Shown: piece by piece, positions 1-9,620 of the stretch
Layout of the letters: each line of letters opens with the position of its first letter
Position numbering within the stretch: position 1 is the first letter of the stretch
Made by a program: the position numbers and the translations under genes
Origin: JAKQIM01 sp964633225
GTDB taxonomy: Bacteria; Chloroflexota; Anaerolineae; Anaerolineales; UBA4823
Assembly (NCBI GenBank): GCA_964633225.1
Contig: CAZWFQ010000002.1
Coordinates: forward strand, 62,001 to 126,000
Length of the DNA: 64,000 nucleotides
Direction of reading: 5' to 3'
The notes under the pieces: generated by a model
Seen by the model: the letters and a program-made list of their open reading frames with translations, nothing else
Databases searched by the model: none
Told to the model about the DNA's origin: nothing

Positions 1-1
1 C

Positions 2-1225
2 GAATTATTTGCCAGCGTGAGCAACTATGGCGATACCGAGCGCAGTGCCATCTTCTCGCTGTATGCCAACGATGAACTACTCAGCGCGCAGACGGTTTCG
101 GTGCCCGCTGGCCAACAAACGGCAGTAACCATTAACGGTTTGCCAGCCCCGGCTGCCTCTGAGACGATCTACCAGGCTCGCCTGACTCGCGTCGTCAGTA
201 CACAAGAAAACCCAGATGAAACCCACCTGGATGCCCTGGCCCTGGATGATAATGCATTTGCAGTTTACCAGGCGCCGCGTCAGGGGCGCACCCTGTTAGT
301 CACGCCGCCCGAAGCGGGGGGTAATTTCTTTTTAGAGCAAGTGCTCACCGCCCTGCCCGGCATCACACCCTACCGCGCCCTGCCAGGCGAGAACGGCAAC
401 CTCCAAATTCCCACCGAGCCTTTCGACCTGTACGTTTTTGACAGTACAGTGCCTGACCTCGAGAACCTTCCTTCTGGCAATCTGTTATTGGTGAACCCGC
501 TGACCAACACCTTATTCACCGTCAATGCTGCCTTTGCAGTGAACGATATCGCCCAGGTGATCGAACACCCCTTGACACGCTACGTGGATTGGAGCAATGT
601 ACATGTTGCCCAGGCACGGCAAGTGGAAGTGCCGGCCTGGGCTGATATCTTGGTGCGCGCCAATGGCGGAGCGTTGGTTTTCGCAGGCGAAAATGAAGGC
701 CGGCGGATTGCCGTGCTGACCTTCGACCTACACCACTCCGACCTGCCTCTGCAAGTGGCCTTTCCAATCCTATTTTCCAATCTACTGGGTTACCTGATTC
801 CCTCCCAGGCATTTGACGCCCCAGATGGCTTACTGCCTGGCCAAAGTTTACGCATCCACCCAGAAGCAGACGTGACTCAGGTGGCCATCGCATCCCCCAA
901 TGGACAGATTTACAGCTTGCCACCAGCCGAAGATGGCATCCTGTTCACCAACAGCGCTGAATTAGGGATCTACGCGGTCAACTACATCACTGCCAACACG
1001 GCCCCAAACAGCCAGCCAGAGGTTGATTTCTTTGCCGTGAACTTGTTTGAGCCGGGCGAATCAGATATCCGCCCAGCAGCCACCATCCAGGTAGGGCAGA
1101 GCAGTGTCGCCGCATCTGTGCAAGACCAGGTGAGTCAACGCGAATTGTGGCCTTGGGTGGCAGGAATCGGCCTGATCATCTTGATGCTTGAATGGTGGTT
1201 TTACCATGCTCGTCTACGATATTGA
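2..1225 (+). CDS. VWA/BatA-like membrane protein, C-terminal part (5' end outside window)
   Basis: The reading frame is open to the left edge (residues E-L-F-A-S precede the first possible GTG at 17), so the true start lies upstream. The visible ~407 residues begin in a CARDB/FN3-like beta domain (NYGDTERSAIFSLYAND) and continue through an alpha/beta region resembling the amidotransferase-like part of large VWA membrane proteins. They end in one transmembrane helix (WVAGIGLIILMLEWWFYHA) and a short basic tail. This matches the C-terminus of the BatA/VWA membrane proteins that occur with MoxR ATPases. The VWA domain itself would be upstream and is not seen. The stop lies 34 bp inside an ABC-permease remnant in another frame. 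The gene probably belongs with the two-VWA protein 1.5 kb downstream. Confidence 0.7.
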   Translation, partial: ELFASVSNYGDTERSAIFSLYANDELLSAQTVSVPAGQQTAVTINGLPAPAASETIYQARLTRVVSTQENPDETHLDALALDDNAFAVYQAPRQGRTLLVTPPEAGGNFFLEQVLTALPGITPYRALPGENGNLQIPTEPFDLYVFDSTVPDLENLPSGNLLLVNPLTNTLFTVNAAFAVNDIAQVIEHPLTRYVDWSNVHVAQARQVEVPAWADILVRANGGALVFAGENEGRRIAVLTFDLHHSDLPLQVAFPILFSNLLGYLIPSQAFDAPDGLLPGQSLRIHPEADVTQVAIASPNGQIYSLPPAEDGILFTNSAELGIYAVNYITANTAPNSQPEVDFFAVNLFEPGESDIRPAATIQVGQSSVAASVQDQVSQRELWPWVAGIGLIILMLEWWFYHARLRY

Positions 1226-1509
1226 GCGGCCTGAGCGCCCGTAGCCCAGAAGAAGCCGGCTCCATCAGCCTGCTGGTAACGTTTGCCGCGGTGGCCATCG
1301 GGCCGGTTGTCATTCCACCAGACCGCCTGCCATCCTGGATGAACCTGTTAGGAAATTTCAGCCCAGCTACCTATGCAGCTTCTGCGCTGCGCCAGACTTT
1401 GCTGGGCCCCGTTACTGAAAGGATTATCCTGGATTTCTGTGTTTTAATTGTCTTTTCGGCCCTCACCTTTTGGCTGGTTGGGCGTAAAATGGAGTGGCGA
1501 GCCGGTTGA
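1192..1509 (+). pseudogene. ABC-2 type transporter permease, C-terminal fragment
   Basis: About 95 codons (from ~1216 to the stop at 1509) encode the end of an ABC-2 type permease: a cytoplasmic loop (LSGLSARSPEEAGS), a hydrophobic helix, the conserved element PPDRLPSWMNLLGNFSPATY, the ALRQTLLG segment, and a last helix ending in a basic tail. Full permeases of this family have about 250 residues and five or six helices. The N-terminal ~150 residues and the partner ATPase are absent. The homologous part starts exactly where the preceding VWA gene ends. There is no ribosome-binding site for the ATG at 1192, so it is probably not translated. It is either a deletion remnant or a join between two unrelated contigs. 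Confidence 0.65.
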
Positions 1510-1548
1510 AAGACATTCGTCCTATTGCATAGAAAGGATCACTTATTA

Positions 1549-2676
1549 ATGAAGGCTTTTGTAACGGGAGGCACAGGTTTTATTGGTAGGCGGGTTATTC
1601 ACAAGCTGGTGCAGCGCGGCTACACGGTATCTGCACTGGTACGCTCAGAACGCGGCGCAGCCGAGCTGCAATCTGCTGGCGCCCAGGTGGTTTGGGGAGA
1701 TATTACTAAGCGCGAATCCATGCGCGAAGGCATGCAGGGCTGTGATGTGGTTTTCCATATTGCAGCCTGGTACAAAATCGGCGCGCGCCATCAAGAAATG
1801 GCTGAACAGATCAACGTAACCGGCACCCGGAATGTGTTAGAGCTGGCATACGAATTGGGAATCCCAAAGATCATTTATACAAGCACCGTAGCGGTGTACG
1901 GCGACACGCGGGGCATCGTTGCAGATGAAAATTACCGCATGGATTCAAATGAGGCGTTCATCAGCAATTACGATCGCACCAAATGGCTGGCACATTACGA
2001 AGTGGCCCTGCCTTTGATCGCCAAAGGCGCCCCTATCACCATTGTGCTGCCGGGGGCCGTTTTTGGCCCCGGTGACCACAGCCTGGTTGGCACTATGATG
2101 CAGGCATTCTACAAAGGTTGGCTCTTCGTCTTTCCAGGCCCCGAGACGGTCTTATCGTTCACCCATGTTGATGATATTGCGGATGGGCACATCCTGGCAG
2201 CCGAGAAAGGCAAGCCGGGCGAAAGTTATATCATCACAGGGCCTGTACTCTCGCTGCGCCAGGCGGTGGCAATGTGGGCCCAAGTTACCGGGAGACCTCG
2301 GCCCCTGGCCTACGCCCCGGCCCATTTACTGCATCCCCTTATCCCACTTTCAGAATGGCTGGGGGAGCGTATTGCGGCCTGGCCTCAGCTCTTCAGCCCA
2401 GATTCCATCCGCATCACAGGGGCAAACTATGCGGCACAATCGTGCAAAGCCCAACGTGAGCTGAATTGGTATCCGCGTTCTTTGGAAGAAGGTTTTACGG
2501 AAACCTTTACTGCAATTGCCCAACAGGCCGCCAGTAAAGCACAGCCTGGCTTCGAGGGGATGATCCCGGAGCTGCATGCCGTCTCGGCAGAAAAGCGCAA
2601 GTTCACAACCGGCATGATCATTAGCGCCGCCTTAGGGATCCTCTTGCTCTGGAAGCTTACCCGGCGCCGCAAATAA
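1549..2676 (+). CDS. NAD(P)-dependent epimerase/dehydratase (extended SDR) with C-terminal membrane anchor
   Basis: An extended short-chain dehydrogenase/reductase of 375 residues. The Rossmann glycine motif GGTGFIG is at residues 7-13. The active-site Ser/Thr pair lies in IIYTSTVAVYG (S112, T113) and the catalytic pair YxxxK is Y141 and K145. The family oxidises and epimerises or reduces nucleotide sugars, or reduces related hydroxy-ketones such as dihydroflavonols and hopanoid-linked sugars; the substrate cannot be told from sequence. A C-terminal hydrophobic helix followed by KLTRRRK suggests anchoring at the inner membrane face. The ATG at 1549 is preferred over an upstream TTG because AGAAAGGA lies 10 nt before it. 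Confidence 0.85.
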   Translation: MKAFVTGGTGFIGRRVIHKLVQRGYTVSALVRSERGAAELQSAGAQVVWGDITKRESMREGMQGCDVVFHIAAWYKIGARHQEMAEQINVTGTRNVLELAYELGIPKIIYTSTVAVYGDTRGIVADENYRMDSNEAFISNYDRTKWLAHYEVALPLIAKGAPITIVLPGAVFGPGDHSLVGTMMQAFYKGWLFVFPGPETVLSFTHVDDIADGHILAAEKGKPGESYIITGPVLSLRQAVAMWAQVTGRPRPLAYAPAHLLHPLIPLSEWLGERIAAWPQLFSPDSIRITGANYAAQSCKAQRELNWYPRSLEEGFTETFTAIAQQAASKAQPGFEGMIPELHAVSAEKRKFTTGMIISAALGILLLWKLTRRRK

Positions 2677-2692
2677 CCTTCGAGTTTGTTCA

Positions 2693-5600
2693 ATGCGCCT
2701 GACCCAGCCTTTGGCCCTCCTGCTTCTGTTGCTGCTCCCAGTTGTTGCAGTATTGGGATGGCCAGAACGCGGCTACGGCCGGCGGCGAGAACTGACCTCG
2801 CTCATCGTACGCCTGCTGCTGATGCTTTGCATCATCCTGGCGCTTTCAGGGCTCCAGATCCGGCGACAGGCGGATAACCTGGCTGTGGTATTCTTGCTGG
2901 ATGTTTCAGATTCTATGCCAGAGCTGGCCCAAACCGCAGCCCTGGATTATGTGCGCCAGGCATTACAAGCCATGGGGCCCGATGACCAGGCCGCCATCAT
3001 CGCTTTCGGCGGAGATGCCCTGGTTGAGCGGAACATGTCTGGCTTGCAAGAGTTGGATGGAATACATTCAATCCCCACAAGCAACCAGACTGACCTGGCA
3101 GAGGCCATGCACCTGGCCCTGGCATTGTATCCGCCTGATGCTGCCCGGCGCATGGTCATCCTTTCTGACGGTGCATCTACCACCGGCGACAGCGAGGCGG
3201 CAGCACGCCTGGCGGCGGCCTCAGGGGTAGAGATTGTGGTCGTGCCTTTTGTGGTCACACCAGGGGCCGAAGTGCTGCTCAGCAGCGTTGAGATTCCCAA
3301 CCATCTGACCGAAGGCGAGCGTTTCGACCTTGACCTGACCCTGCAAGCCACGCAGCCTACCCAGGGCGGTATCCGGGTGTTAGCGGGCGGGCAGGTGGTG
3401 TACGAGGGCGAATACCAGGTCGAACGCGGCACCCAAACGCTCACCCTGCCGTTGGTAGCTGGGTCGCCTGGGTTTGCATCTTACGAAGTGCAGCTCATCC
3501 CCACTTCAGATACCTACTATCAGAACAACGAGCTGGCAGCCTTCACCCAGGTGGGCGGACCGCCAAAGATACTGCTGGTGGCGCCGCCTGCCGGCGAGGC
3601 CTTGGGGGCCTCGGGTGAGACCCGCCCCGAAGAAGCCGCCCAGCTCAAGCTGGCTTTAGAGGCCGCCGGATTTACCGTCGATGCGGTACATCCCAGCGGT
3701 CTACCTTCAGAGCTGGCATTACTGGCCGAATATGCATCGGTGGTACTGGTAGATGTGCCTGCCCGCCAGCTTTCTAACCGGCAGATGGAGACCGTCCAAA
3801 CATATGTACGCGACCTGGGCGGCGGGTTGGTGACCATTGGCGGGCCCACGTCGTATGGCGTGGGGGGATATTTCCGTACCCCGCTAGAAGAAACGCTGCC
3901 GGTGGATATGCAGATCAAAGATCAACAACGCCGCCCATCGTTGGCGATTGTTTTCATCATTGACCACTCCGGCAGCATGTCTGAAACCAGCGGTGGCGCC
4001 ACCAAGCTAGAATTGGCCAAAGAGGCCGCCATGCGCTCGGTAGAACTGCTCTCGCCCGTCGACCGCGTGGGCGTGATCACTTTTGATGACCTGGCAGCCT
4101 GGGTGGTTCCCATGACAGACCTGGAAGACCCTGGCGCCATCATCAATGCCATCGGCACCATCCAGCTCGGCGGCGGCACCGACATCCTGGCGGGTGTGCA
4201 AGCCATGGCGGGCGTCTTACCCAACGATCCCGCCCTGGTGAAGCACGTCATCTTGCTCACCGATGGCGGAGCCGATCCCACCGGCATCCCCGAGTTGGTT
4301 GCGCACCTGTACAATGATTATGGCATTACACTCACCACGGTGGGTGTTGGCCGAGATGCAGCCCCCTTCTTGCCGCAGTTAGCCGAGTTGGGCGGCGGGC
4401 GCTATCATTTCGCCGAGAACCCCGCCACCATCCCGTCCATCTTTACCGAAGAAACCTCCCTGGCTACCCGTTCTTATATTGTTGAAGAGACGTTCTACCC
4501 CAGCCTTGCCAGCACATCCCCAATCCTGGCTGGCATTACCGAGGTACCGGCCCTTCACGGGTATGTTGGCGTCAGTGCCAAAGATACCGCCCAAACCATC
4601 CTGGTTTCACATCTGGGTGATCCCATCCTGGCAGCCTGGCAGTATGGTTTGGGCCGCTCAGTGGCCTTCACATCGGATGCCAGCGGGCGATGGGCGCAGG
4701 AGTGGGTCGGCTGGCAAGGATTTGCTACCTTCTGGGCCCAGGCTGTGCGCTACACAATCGTCGAGCGCACCACATCTCCCCTGGAGGTAAGCATTGAGCC
4801 AGATGGAGAACTGGCACTGCTGACCGTGGACGCACAGCAATACGGCCTGGCGAGCAGCGAAATCGCTTCTGGCAGTTCACCATACCTGAATGGCTACACC
4901 ATGCAGGCCAATGTCATCGGCCCTGATGGCGAAACGACAGCGCTCACCCTACAGCAGATTGCTCCTGGCCGCTACCAGGCTGCGTTCACACCCAAGGCAC
5001 AGGGGGCTTACCTGGTCAGAATAGCAGGCGAACCAGGAAGCAGCGGAGGCAATACCACTGACGCAGGGCCGGTCGCTGAGACCACCGGCTGGGTACTCTC
5101 GTATTCACCAGAATACCGCCAACTCGACTCTGACCCAGATGCCCTCTACCGGCTGGCAACCGCCAATGGAGGTCACCTGGCCTCGAGCGAGCCGGAAGAA
5201 GCTTTCTCGCACACCCTCACCGCCATCCAATCTGCCCGACCTGCCTGGAATTGGCTGATCACCATGGCTGCCACCTTGCTGCCCATCGACATTGCTGTCC
5301 GCCGCCTGGTGCTGACATGGGGAGACCTGCACCGCGGCTGGGAGAAGCTGGCTTCAAAGGCACATTTCCTGTCTCCACTGTATTGGCTCAAAGATCGCCG
5401 CCAGGCACAGGCTGGACAAGCAGCCCAGCCCAGCGCCCAGGTTGGCTCACTGCTGCAAGCCAAAGAACGGACCCGCAAATCGTTGGGAGATGCATCTTCT
5501 GTAGACCAGCCAGCATCGGCGACTCCCCCTTCCCCAACCCAGGCCCCGCCCCCGCCTGCGGTCATTTTCTCTACGCCACCACGTGCAGCCCAGCCAGCCA

Positions 5601-5752
5601 ACCAGCCAACCCCTGTCCCACAGCCGCCGCCCCCATCCAGCCAACCAGATGGTGCACTTCCGGGCGACAGCACACCTCCTGTTGAACAAACATCCACCGC
5701 GGCACGCTTACTAGCCCGTAAGCGCGCTCGCCAGGGGCCAGATCGTCAATGA
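2693..5752 (+). CDS. Large membrane protein with two von Willebrand A domains
   Basis: A 1019-residue protein with two N-terminal helices (residues 5-22 and 36-52). A first VWA domain has the metal-site motif DVSDS (D70, S72, S74), and a second has DHSGS beginning at D424. Between them is a beta-sandwich/amidotransferase-like stretch. After VWA2 comes a beta-rich region typical of this family, then a helix near residue 852 and a long Pro/Gln/Ala-rich cytoplasmic tail (from about residue 900). Two-VWA proteins of this kind accompany MoxR/DUF58 systems and may act as metal-dependent scaffolds, but their function is poorly known. A MoxR-DUF58 pair lies 6 kb away on the other strand. The stop overlaps the next start (ATGA), so the following kinase is translationally coupled to it. 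Confidence 0.85.
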   Translation: MRLTQPLALLLLLLLPVVAVLGWPERGYGRRRELTSLIVRLLLMLCIILALSGLQIRRQADNLAVVFLLDVSDSMPELAQTAALDYVRQALQAMGPDDQAAIIAFGGDALVERNMSGLQELDGIHSIPTSNQTDLAEAMHLALALYPPDAARRMVILSDGASTTGDSEAAARLAAASGVEIVVVPFVVTPGAEVLLSSVEIPNHLTEGERFDLDLTLQATQPTQGGIRVLAGGQVVYEGEYQVERGTQTLTLPLVAGSPGFASYEVQLIPTSDTYYQNNELAAFTQVGGPPKILLVAPPAGEALGASGETRPEEAAQLKLALEAAGFTVDAVHPSGLPSELALLAEYASVVLVDVPARQLSNRQMETVQTYVRDLGGGLVTIGGPTSYGVGGYFRTPLEETLPVDMQIKDQQRRPSLAIVFIIDHSGSMSETSGGATKLELAKEAAMRSVELLSPVDRVGVITFDDLAAWVVPMTDLEDPGAIINAIGTIQLGGGTDILAGVQAMAGVLPNDPALVKHVILLTDGGADPTGIPELVAHLYNDYGITLTTVGVGRDAAPFLPQLAELGGGRYHFAENPATIPSIFTEETSLATRSYIVEETFYPSLASTSPILAGITEVPALHGYVGVSAKDTAQTILVSHLGDPILAAWQYGLGRSVAFTSDASGRWAQEWVGWQGFATFWAQAVRYTIVERTTSPLEVSIEPDGELALLTVDAQQYGLASSEIASGSSPYLNGYTMQANVIGPDGETTALTLQQIAPGRYQAAFTPKAQGAYLVRIAGEPGSSGGNTTDAGPVAETTGWVLSYSPEYRQLDSDPDALYRLATANGGHLASSEPEEAFSHTLTAIQSARPAWNWLITMAATLLPIDIAVRRLVLTWGDLHRGWEKLASKAHFLSPLYWLKDRRQAQAGQAAQPSAQVGSLLQAKERTRKSLGDASSVDQPASATPPSPTQAPPPPAVIFSTPPRAAQPANQPTPVPQPPPPSSQPDGALPGDSTPPVEQTSTAARLLARKRARQGPDRQ

Positions 5753-8607
5753 TCACGCGCTTAAGGCAATTTCTTAAAGATCCTCTTTTCGATCCTGAAG
5801 AAAAGATCCGCATGGGCAGGCTGGTATATACCATCTTGTGGTTTGCCATGATCGTGACCGCCATCGCTGTGACCATCACCCTGGTCACATCTCCCAATAA
5901 GTCACTGGCAGGGGCTGCGGTTAGCGTTGCGATCTTCTTCTTGTATGTTGTATGTCTTATCCTGCTGCACCGGGGATATACCTACTTGAGTGCCACCTTG
6001 CTGGTCTTTATATTGGGAGGCATCTTAACCGCTGCCAACGTGATCTTTGGGGGCATCAACGAGATCGTTCTGAGCGGCTACATCATTGTAATTGTCACAG
6101 CGTCGATGCTGGTGAATTGGGTTGCAGGGATTGCGATCTCTATCTTGAGCATCTTATCCTATGCGGCCTTCCTGTTCTTGAGAAACCAGGGCCTGCTTCC
6201 AGAACCTCTCATCCAGGCCAGTCCGTTGACAGTCTTAATTTCGGGAACAGCGGTTTACTTGCTGGTGATCTTCTTGGTCTATATAAGCAACCGCAATTTG
6301 CGAGAAGCCCTACAGCGGGCGCGGCGCAATGAAGAAGAGTTAAAAGCCAGCCGCGCCGCACATGAGGCTTACACCACCGACCTGGAACGGCGGGTGGTAC
6401 AGCTTCAGGTGGCATCAGATGTGGCGCGGGATGCTGCCAGCCTGCAAGAAGTTGGCCCGCTCCTGGATCGAGCCGTAGACTTGGTGCGCGAGCGCTTTGG
6501 CTTCTACCATGCGGGCATTTTTATGGTTGATACACGCCACGAATATGCCGTGCTCAAATCGGCTACGGGTGAGGCCGGCAAACAAATGATCGCCAACGGT
6601 CATAAATTAAAAATTGGCGAGGTTGGCATGGTGGGCTATGTAACCAAGACCGGCCAACCGCGCATTGCTCTGGACGTGGGCAGCGACGCAGTCTATTTCA
6701 AGAATCCGCTGCTGCCCGAAACACGCTCTGAAATGGCCCTGCCCCTCAAAACTGGCGGACTGGTGATTGGAGCGTTGGATGTGCAAAGCAAGCAACCAGC
6801 CGCTTTTGACGAAGGCGATGTCAATATTCTACAAACCATGGCTGATCAACTGGCAGTTGCCATTGCAAACGCCCGCCTGTTTGAGGCCACCCGCCGCCAA
6901 CTGGAAGAAATGGCTGCCTTAAGAGCCGTTGCCGCCACCAGTTCTGAAGCCACCAGCGAAGACGAATTGATTGAGCGGGCCACCCAACTGATCGCTGATG
7001 TTTTTTATCCCGATAATTTTGGCCTGATCATGTTGGATGAAGGCCAACAAGCATTGTACCCGCACTATTCCTACCGCATCAAACAACCCATCAAACACAC
7101 CTCCGTCCCAGTTGGAACGGGTGTGGTGGGCCGGGTAGCTCTGACAGGCAAACCCCTGCGCCTGGAAGATGTGAGCCACGAAAACAAGTATATCCAGATT
7201 GATCCTCTGACACGCTCAGAATTGTGCGTGCCGATCAAGATCGGCGACCAGGTGATTGGTGTGATCAATGCTGAAAGCACCCGACCAGGCGCGTTCAGCG
7301 AAAATGACGAACGCCTGTTGGTTACCTTTGCAGGCCAGTTAGCGATCGCCTTCCAAAAAGTGCGCCTCTTCGATGCTGAACGCCGAAGGGTAGCCGAATT
7401 AGAAGCACTGCGCCAGGCCAGCTTGCGCCTTAGCTCGAACCTGGATTTACAAACCTTGCTGGAGATCATCCTGGACCGCGCCATCCAGCTTGTAACGGCT
7501 GACACGGCCCACCTTTTCCTTTTTGATGATCAAGAACTGATCTTTGGCGCTGCCTTTTGGGCTCCGGGCCACACCAATGAGATGCACCAAATACCACGCC
7601 CACATGGCCTCACCTACAGCGTTGCCCGCAGCGGAAAACGGATGGTGATCAACGATGTACGCAACCATCCTCTCTTTGCAGATTCACCTTGGGATGGGGC
7701 CGTATGCAGCCTGCCCTTGCGGCGCGGCGAACAAGTTCTGGGTGTCATGAACCTGGCTTATCACGGCAGCCCGCACAATTACGACGAAAATGAGCTGCGC
7801 GTGCTCGACTTGCTGGCAGACCAGGCTGCCATTGCCCTGCACAACGCCAACCTATACAGCGAGGCCCGCGAACGAGCCATTGAATTAACTGCTGCCCTGG
7901 CGCAACGCGAAGAGCTAGACCGCCTGAAAGATGAATTCATCCAAAATGTCTCGCATGAGCTGCGTACGCCGCTGGCGATCACGCGGGGTTATGTTGAGCT
8001 GCTGGATTCAGGCGAACTCGGTGAGTTGAGTAAAACCCAGTTCGATGCCGTGAACATCTGCAAGCGGCGCGTGAACATGTTGATCAAATTGGTAGATGAT
8101 TTAGTGGTCATCCTCGAGGCAGAGGCACGCGAGGTAGCACGCGAGGATGTCAATCTAACAGAGTTGGTGCTTGGCGCCAGCGCAGATTTCCAAGATGCTG
8201 CCGCCCGCGCCAACCTGACCCTCGAAGCAAGTATTCCCCAAGCGGCGATCTACGTGACGGGAAATTATTCGCACCTTAATCGCTTGTTAGATAACCTGGT
8301 TGGCAATGCAATCAAGTTCACCCCCCCGGATGGTAATGTGACGATCAACCTGGTGGCGGAGCAAGACCATGCCAGGATCGACGTGATTGATACCGGCATT
8401 GGCATCTCGCCCGATAAGATTGAACGTTTATTTGAGCGCTTCTACCAGATAGATGGCAGCACCAAGCGCCGCTATGGTGGTATGGGGTTGGGTTTATCGC
8501 TGGTTAAAGAAATTGCCGAGGCCCACGGTGGAAAAGTCAGCGTTCAAAGCGAAGTAGGACGCGGCAGCACCTTCACGGTGCTTCTGCCAATCCAAAAGCC
8601 CTCTTAG
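5749..8607 (+). CDS. Membrane GAF-domain sensor histidine kinase
   Basis: A 952-residue sensor kinase. Residues ~25-185 form about six transmembrane helices with little outside them. A coiled coil leads into three GAF domains (about 222-385, 390-550 and 555-710). The HisKA domain has NVSHELRTP with the phospho-acceptor H736. The HATPase domain shows the N box (NLVGNAIKF), G1 (DTGIGIS), F box (FERFYQ) and G2 (GGMGLGLSLVKEIAE). All catalytic motifs are intact. GAF1 belongs to the same subfamily as the receptors in the right half of the window (FYHAGIF, ALDVGSDAVYFKNP). No response regulator is adjacent, so it is an orphan kinase. It starts inside the stop of the VWA gene. Its 3' end overlaps the convergent deacetylase gene by 35 bp. 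Confidence 0.93.
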   Translation: MITRLRQFLKDPLFDPEEKIRMGRLVYTILWFAMIVTAIAVTITLVTSPNKSLAGAAVSVAIFFLYVVCLILLHRGYTYLSATLLVFILGGILTAANVIFGGINEIVLSGYIIVIVTASMLVNWVAGIAISILSILSYAAFLFLRNQGLLPEPLIQASPLTVLISGTAVYLLVIFLVYISNRNLREALQRARRNEEELKASRAAHEAYTTDLERRVVQLQVASDVARDAASLQEVGPLLDRAVDLVRERFGFYHAGIFMVDTRHEYAVLKSATGEAGKQMIANGHKLKIGEVGMVGYVTKTGQPRIALDVGSDAVYFKNPLLPETRSEMALPLKTGGLVIGALDVQSKQPAAFDEGDVNILQTMADQLAVAIANARLFEATRRQLEEMAALRAVAATSSEATSEDELIERATQLIADVFYPDNFGLIMLDEGQQALYPHYSYRIKQPIKHTSVPVGTGVVGRVALTGKPLRLEDVSHENKYIQIDPLTRSELCVPIKIGDQVIGVINAESTRPGAFSENDERLLVTFAGQLAIAFQKVRLFDAERRRVAELEALRQASLRLSSNLDLQTLLEIILDRAIQLVTADTAHLFLFDDQELIFGAAFWAPGHTNEMHQIPRPHGLTYSVARSGKRMVINDVRNHPLFADSPWDGAVCSLPLRRGEQVLGVMNLAYHGSPHNYDENELRVLDLLADQAAIALHNANLYSEARERAIELTAALAQREELDRLKDEFIQNVSHELRTPLAITRGYVELLDSGELGELSKTQFDAVNICKRRVNMLIKLVDDLVVILEAEAREVAREDVNLTELVLGASADFQDAAARANLTLEASIPQAAIYVTGNYSHLNRLLDNLVGNAIKFTPPDGNVTINLVAEQDHARIDVIDTGIGISPDKIERLFERFYQIDGSTKRRYGGMGLGLSLVKEIAEAHGGKVSVQSEVGRGSTFTVLLPIQKPS

Positions 8608-9613
8608 CCAAAGATAGCAGGCTCTGCCAGGCCTGGGTTTCGGGAACAGGGCTGGGCCCAAGGGGGTCTTGCCAGGTTTGCCCTAAGAGTGCCGCCAGCG
8701 CCGCACGGCTACACGCAGATGCCGCTTTTAGGTTATATCCCCCCTCCAAAAAAAGCGCGATCTTACCCCGGCAGTGGGTGTCAGCCCAATCAGCCAGGCT
8801 GGCAAACAAATGCCCGTACCCATCTGCCGAAAGCAGCAGGTCCCCAAGCGGGTCACCCCAATGCGCATCAAAGCCATAACTCACCAACAGGATCTCTGGT
8901 TGATAACGATCCAACAACGCAAGGATAATGCCTTTCATCATAGCCTTAAAGGCAGCATCCCCGGCACCAGGAGGCAGGGGCAAATTGGCAGTAAAACCGG
9001 CTCCTTCTCCTGCGCCGCGTTCGTCCAGGCTGCCACTGCCCGGATAGAGCGGCGACTGATGGATGGAGATGAACAAGACATCGTTGCGCTGCCAAAAGAT
9101 ATCTTGGGTGCCGTTACCGTGATGCAGGTCCAGGTCAATGATCGCCAGGCGAGCTGGCCCAGTACTTTGCTGAAGCAAGCTTTCAGCCGCAATGGCTACA
9201 TTATTAAGCAGGCAAAAGCCCATCCCCCGGTGACGCGTGGCATGATGCCCCGGCGGGCGGGTCAAGGCAAATCCACGCCACGCCTGCCCGCTCCACACTG
9301 CCTGCGCCACCGCGGCCGCGCCGCCTGCCGCCCGCTGTGCCAGGCTCCACGAGGCTGGCGTAACATAAGTATCGCCATCCAGGTAACCCCCAGCCCGGCA
9401 GGCCTCTTCCAATGAATTCAAATAAGCTGTCGAATGTACTGCTTGCAGCACCCCCTCGGGTATCGCCAACGGCTCTAGCAAGGCAGATGTTCGCCACCAG
9501 CCCGCAGCCTCCAAAGCCTGCCGCACTGCATCTACCCGTTGCGGGCATTCTGCATGGCCCTCTTCAGCATGGGCAGCGTGGCCTTGCGGGTAAAACAAGG
9601 TTAGATCGCGCAC
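8573..9613 (-). CDS. Histone-deacetylase-family amidohydrolase (AcuC/acetylpolyamine type)
   Basis: A 346-residue member of the arginase/deacetylase fold. Zinc and catalytic residues are in place: the His pair in GHHATRHRGMG (H123, H124), Asp162 and His164 in DLDLHHGNG, Asp249 in GFDAHWGDP, and the transition-state Tyr293 in LEGGYNL. Bacterial members remove acetyl groups from lysines (AcuC), polyamines or other small amides, in the cytoplasm; the substrate is open. The GTG start at 9613 has GAAGGGG upstream and lies 7 bp after the DUF4129 gene, so this is the last gene of that transcription unit. The C-terminal codons overlap the end of the convergent kinase gene. Confidence 0.9.
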   Translation of the reverse strand: MRDLTLFYPQGHAAHAEEGHAECPQRVDAVRQALEAAGWWRTSALLEPLAIPEGVLQAVHSTAYLNSLEEACRAGGYLDGDTYVTPASWSLAQRAAGGAAAVAQAVWSGQAWRGFALTRPPGHHATRHRGMGFCLLNNVAIAAESLLQQSTGPARLAIIDLDLHHGNGTQDIFWQRNDVLFISIHQSPLYPGSGSLDERGAGEGAGFTANLPLPPGAGDAAFKAMMKGIILALLDRYQPEILLVSYGFDAHWGDPLGDLLLSADGYGHLFASLADWADTHCRGKIALFLEGGYNLKAASACSRAALAALLGQTWQDPLGPSPVPETQAWQSLLSLAKRAFGLAEAP

Positions 9614-9620
9614 AACTGCA

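Noticed and set aside
5173..5697. Long minus-strand open frame rich in Gly and Trp opposite the Pro-rich end of the two-VWA gene
   Set aside because: Composition is the antisense image of Pro/Ala codons; no family resemblance and no ribosome-binding site.
8774..9415. 213-codon plus-strand open frame opposite the deacetylase gene
   Set aside because: The minus-strand protein has every deacetylase motif; the plus-strand translation has none.
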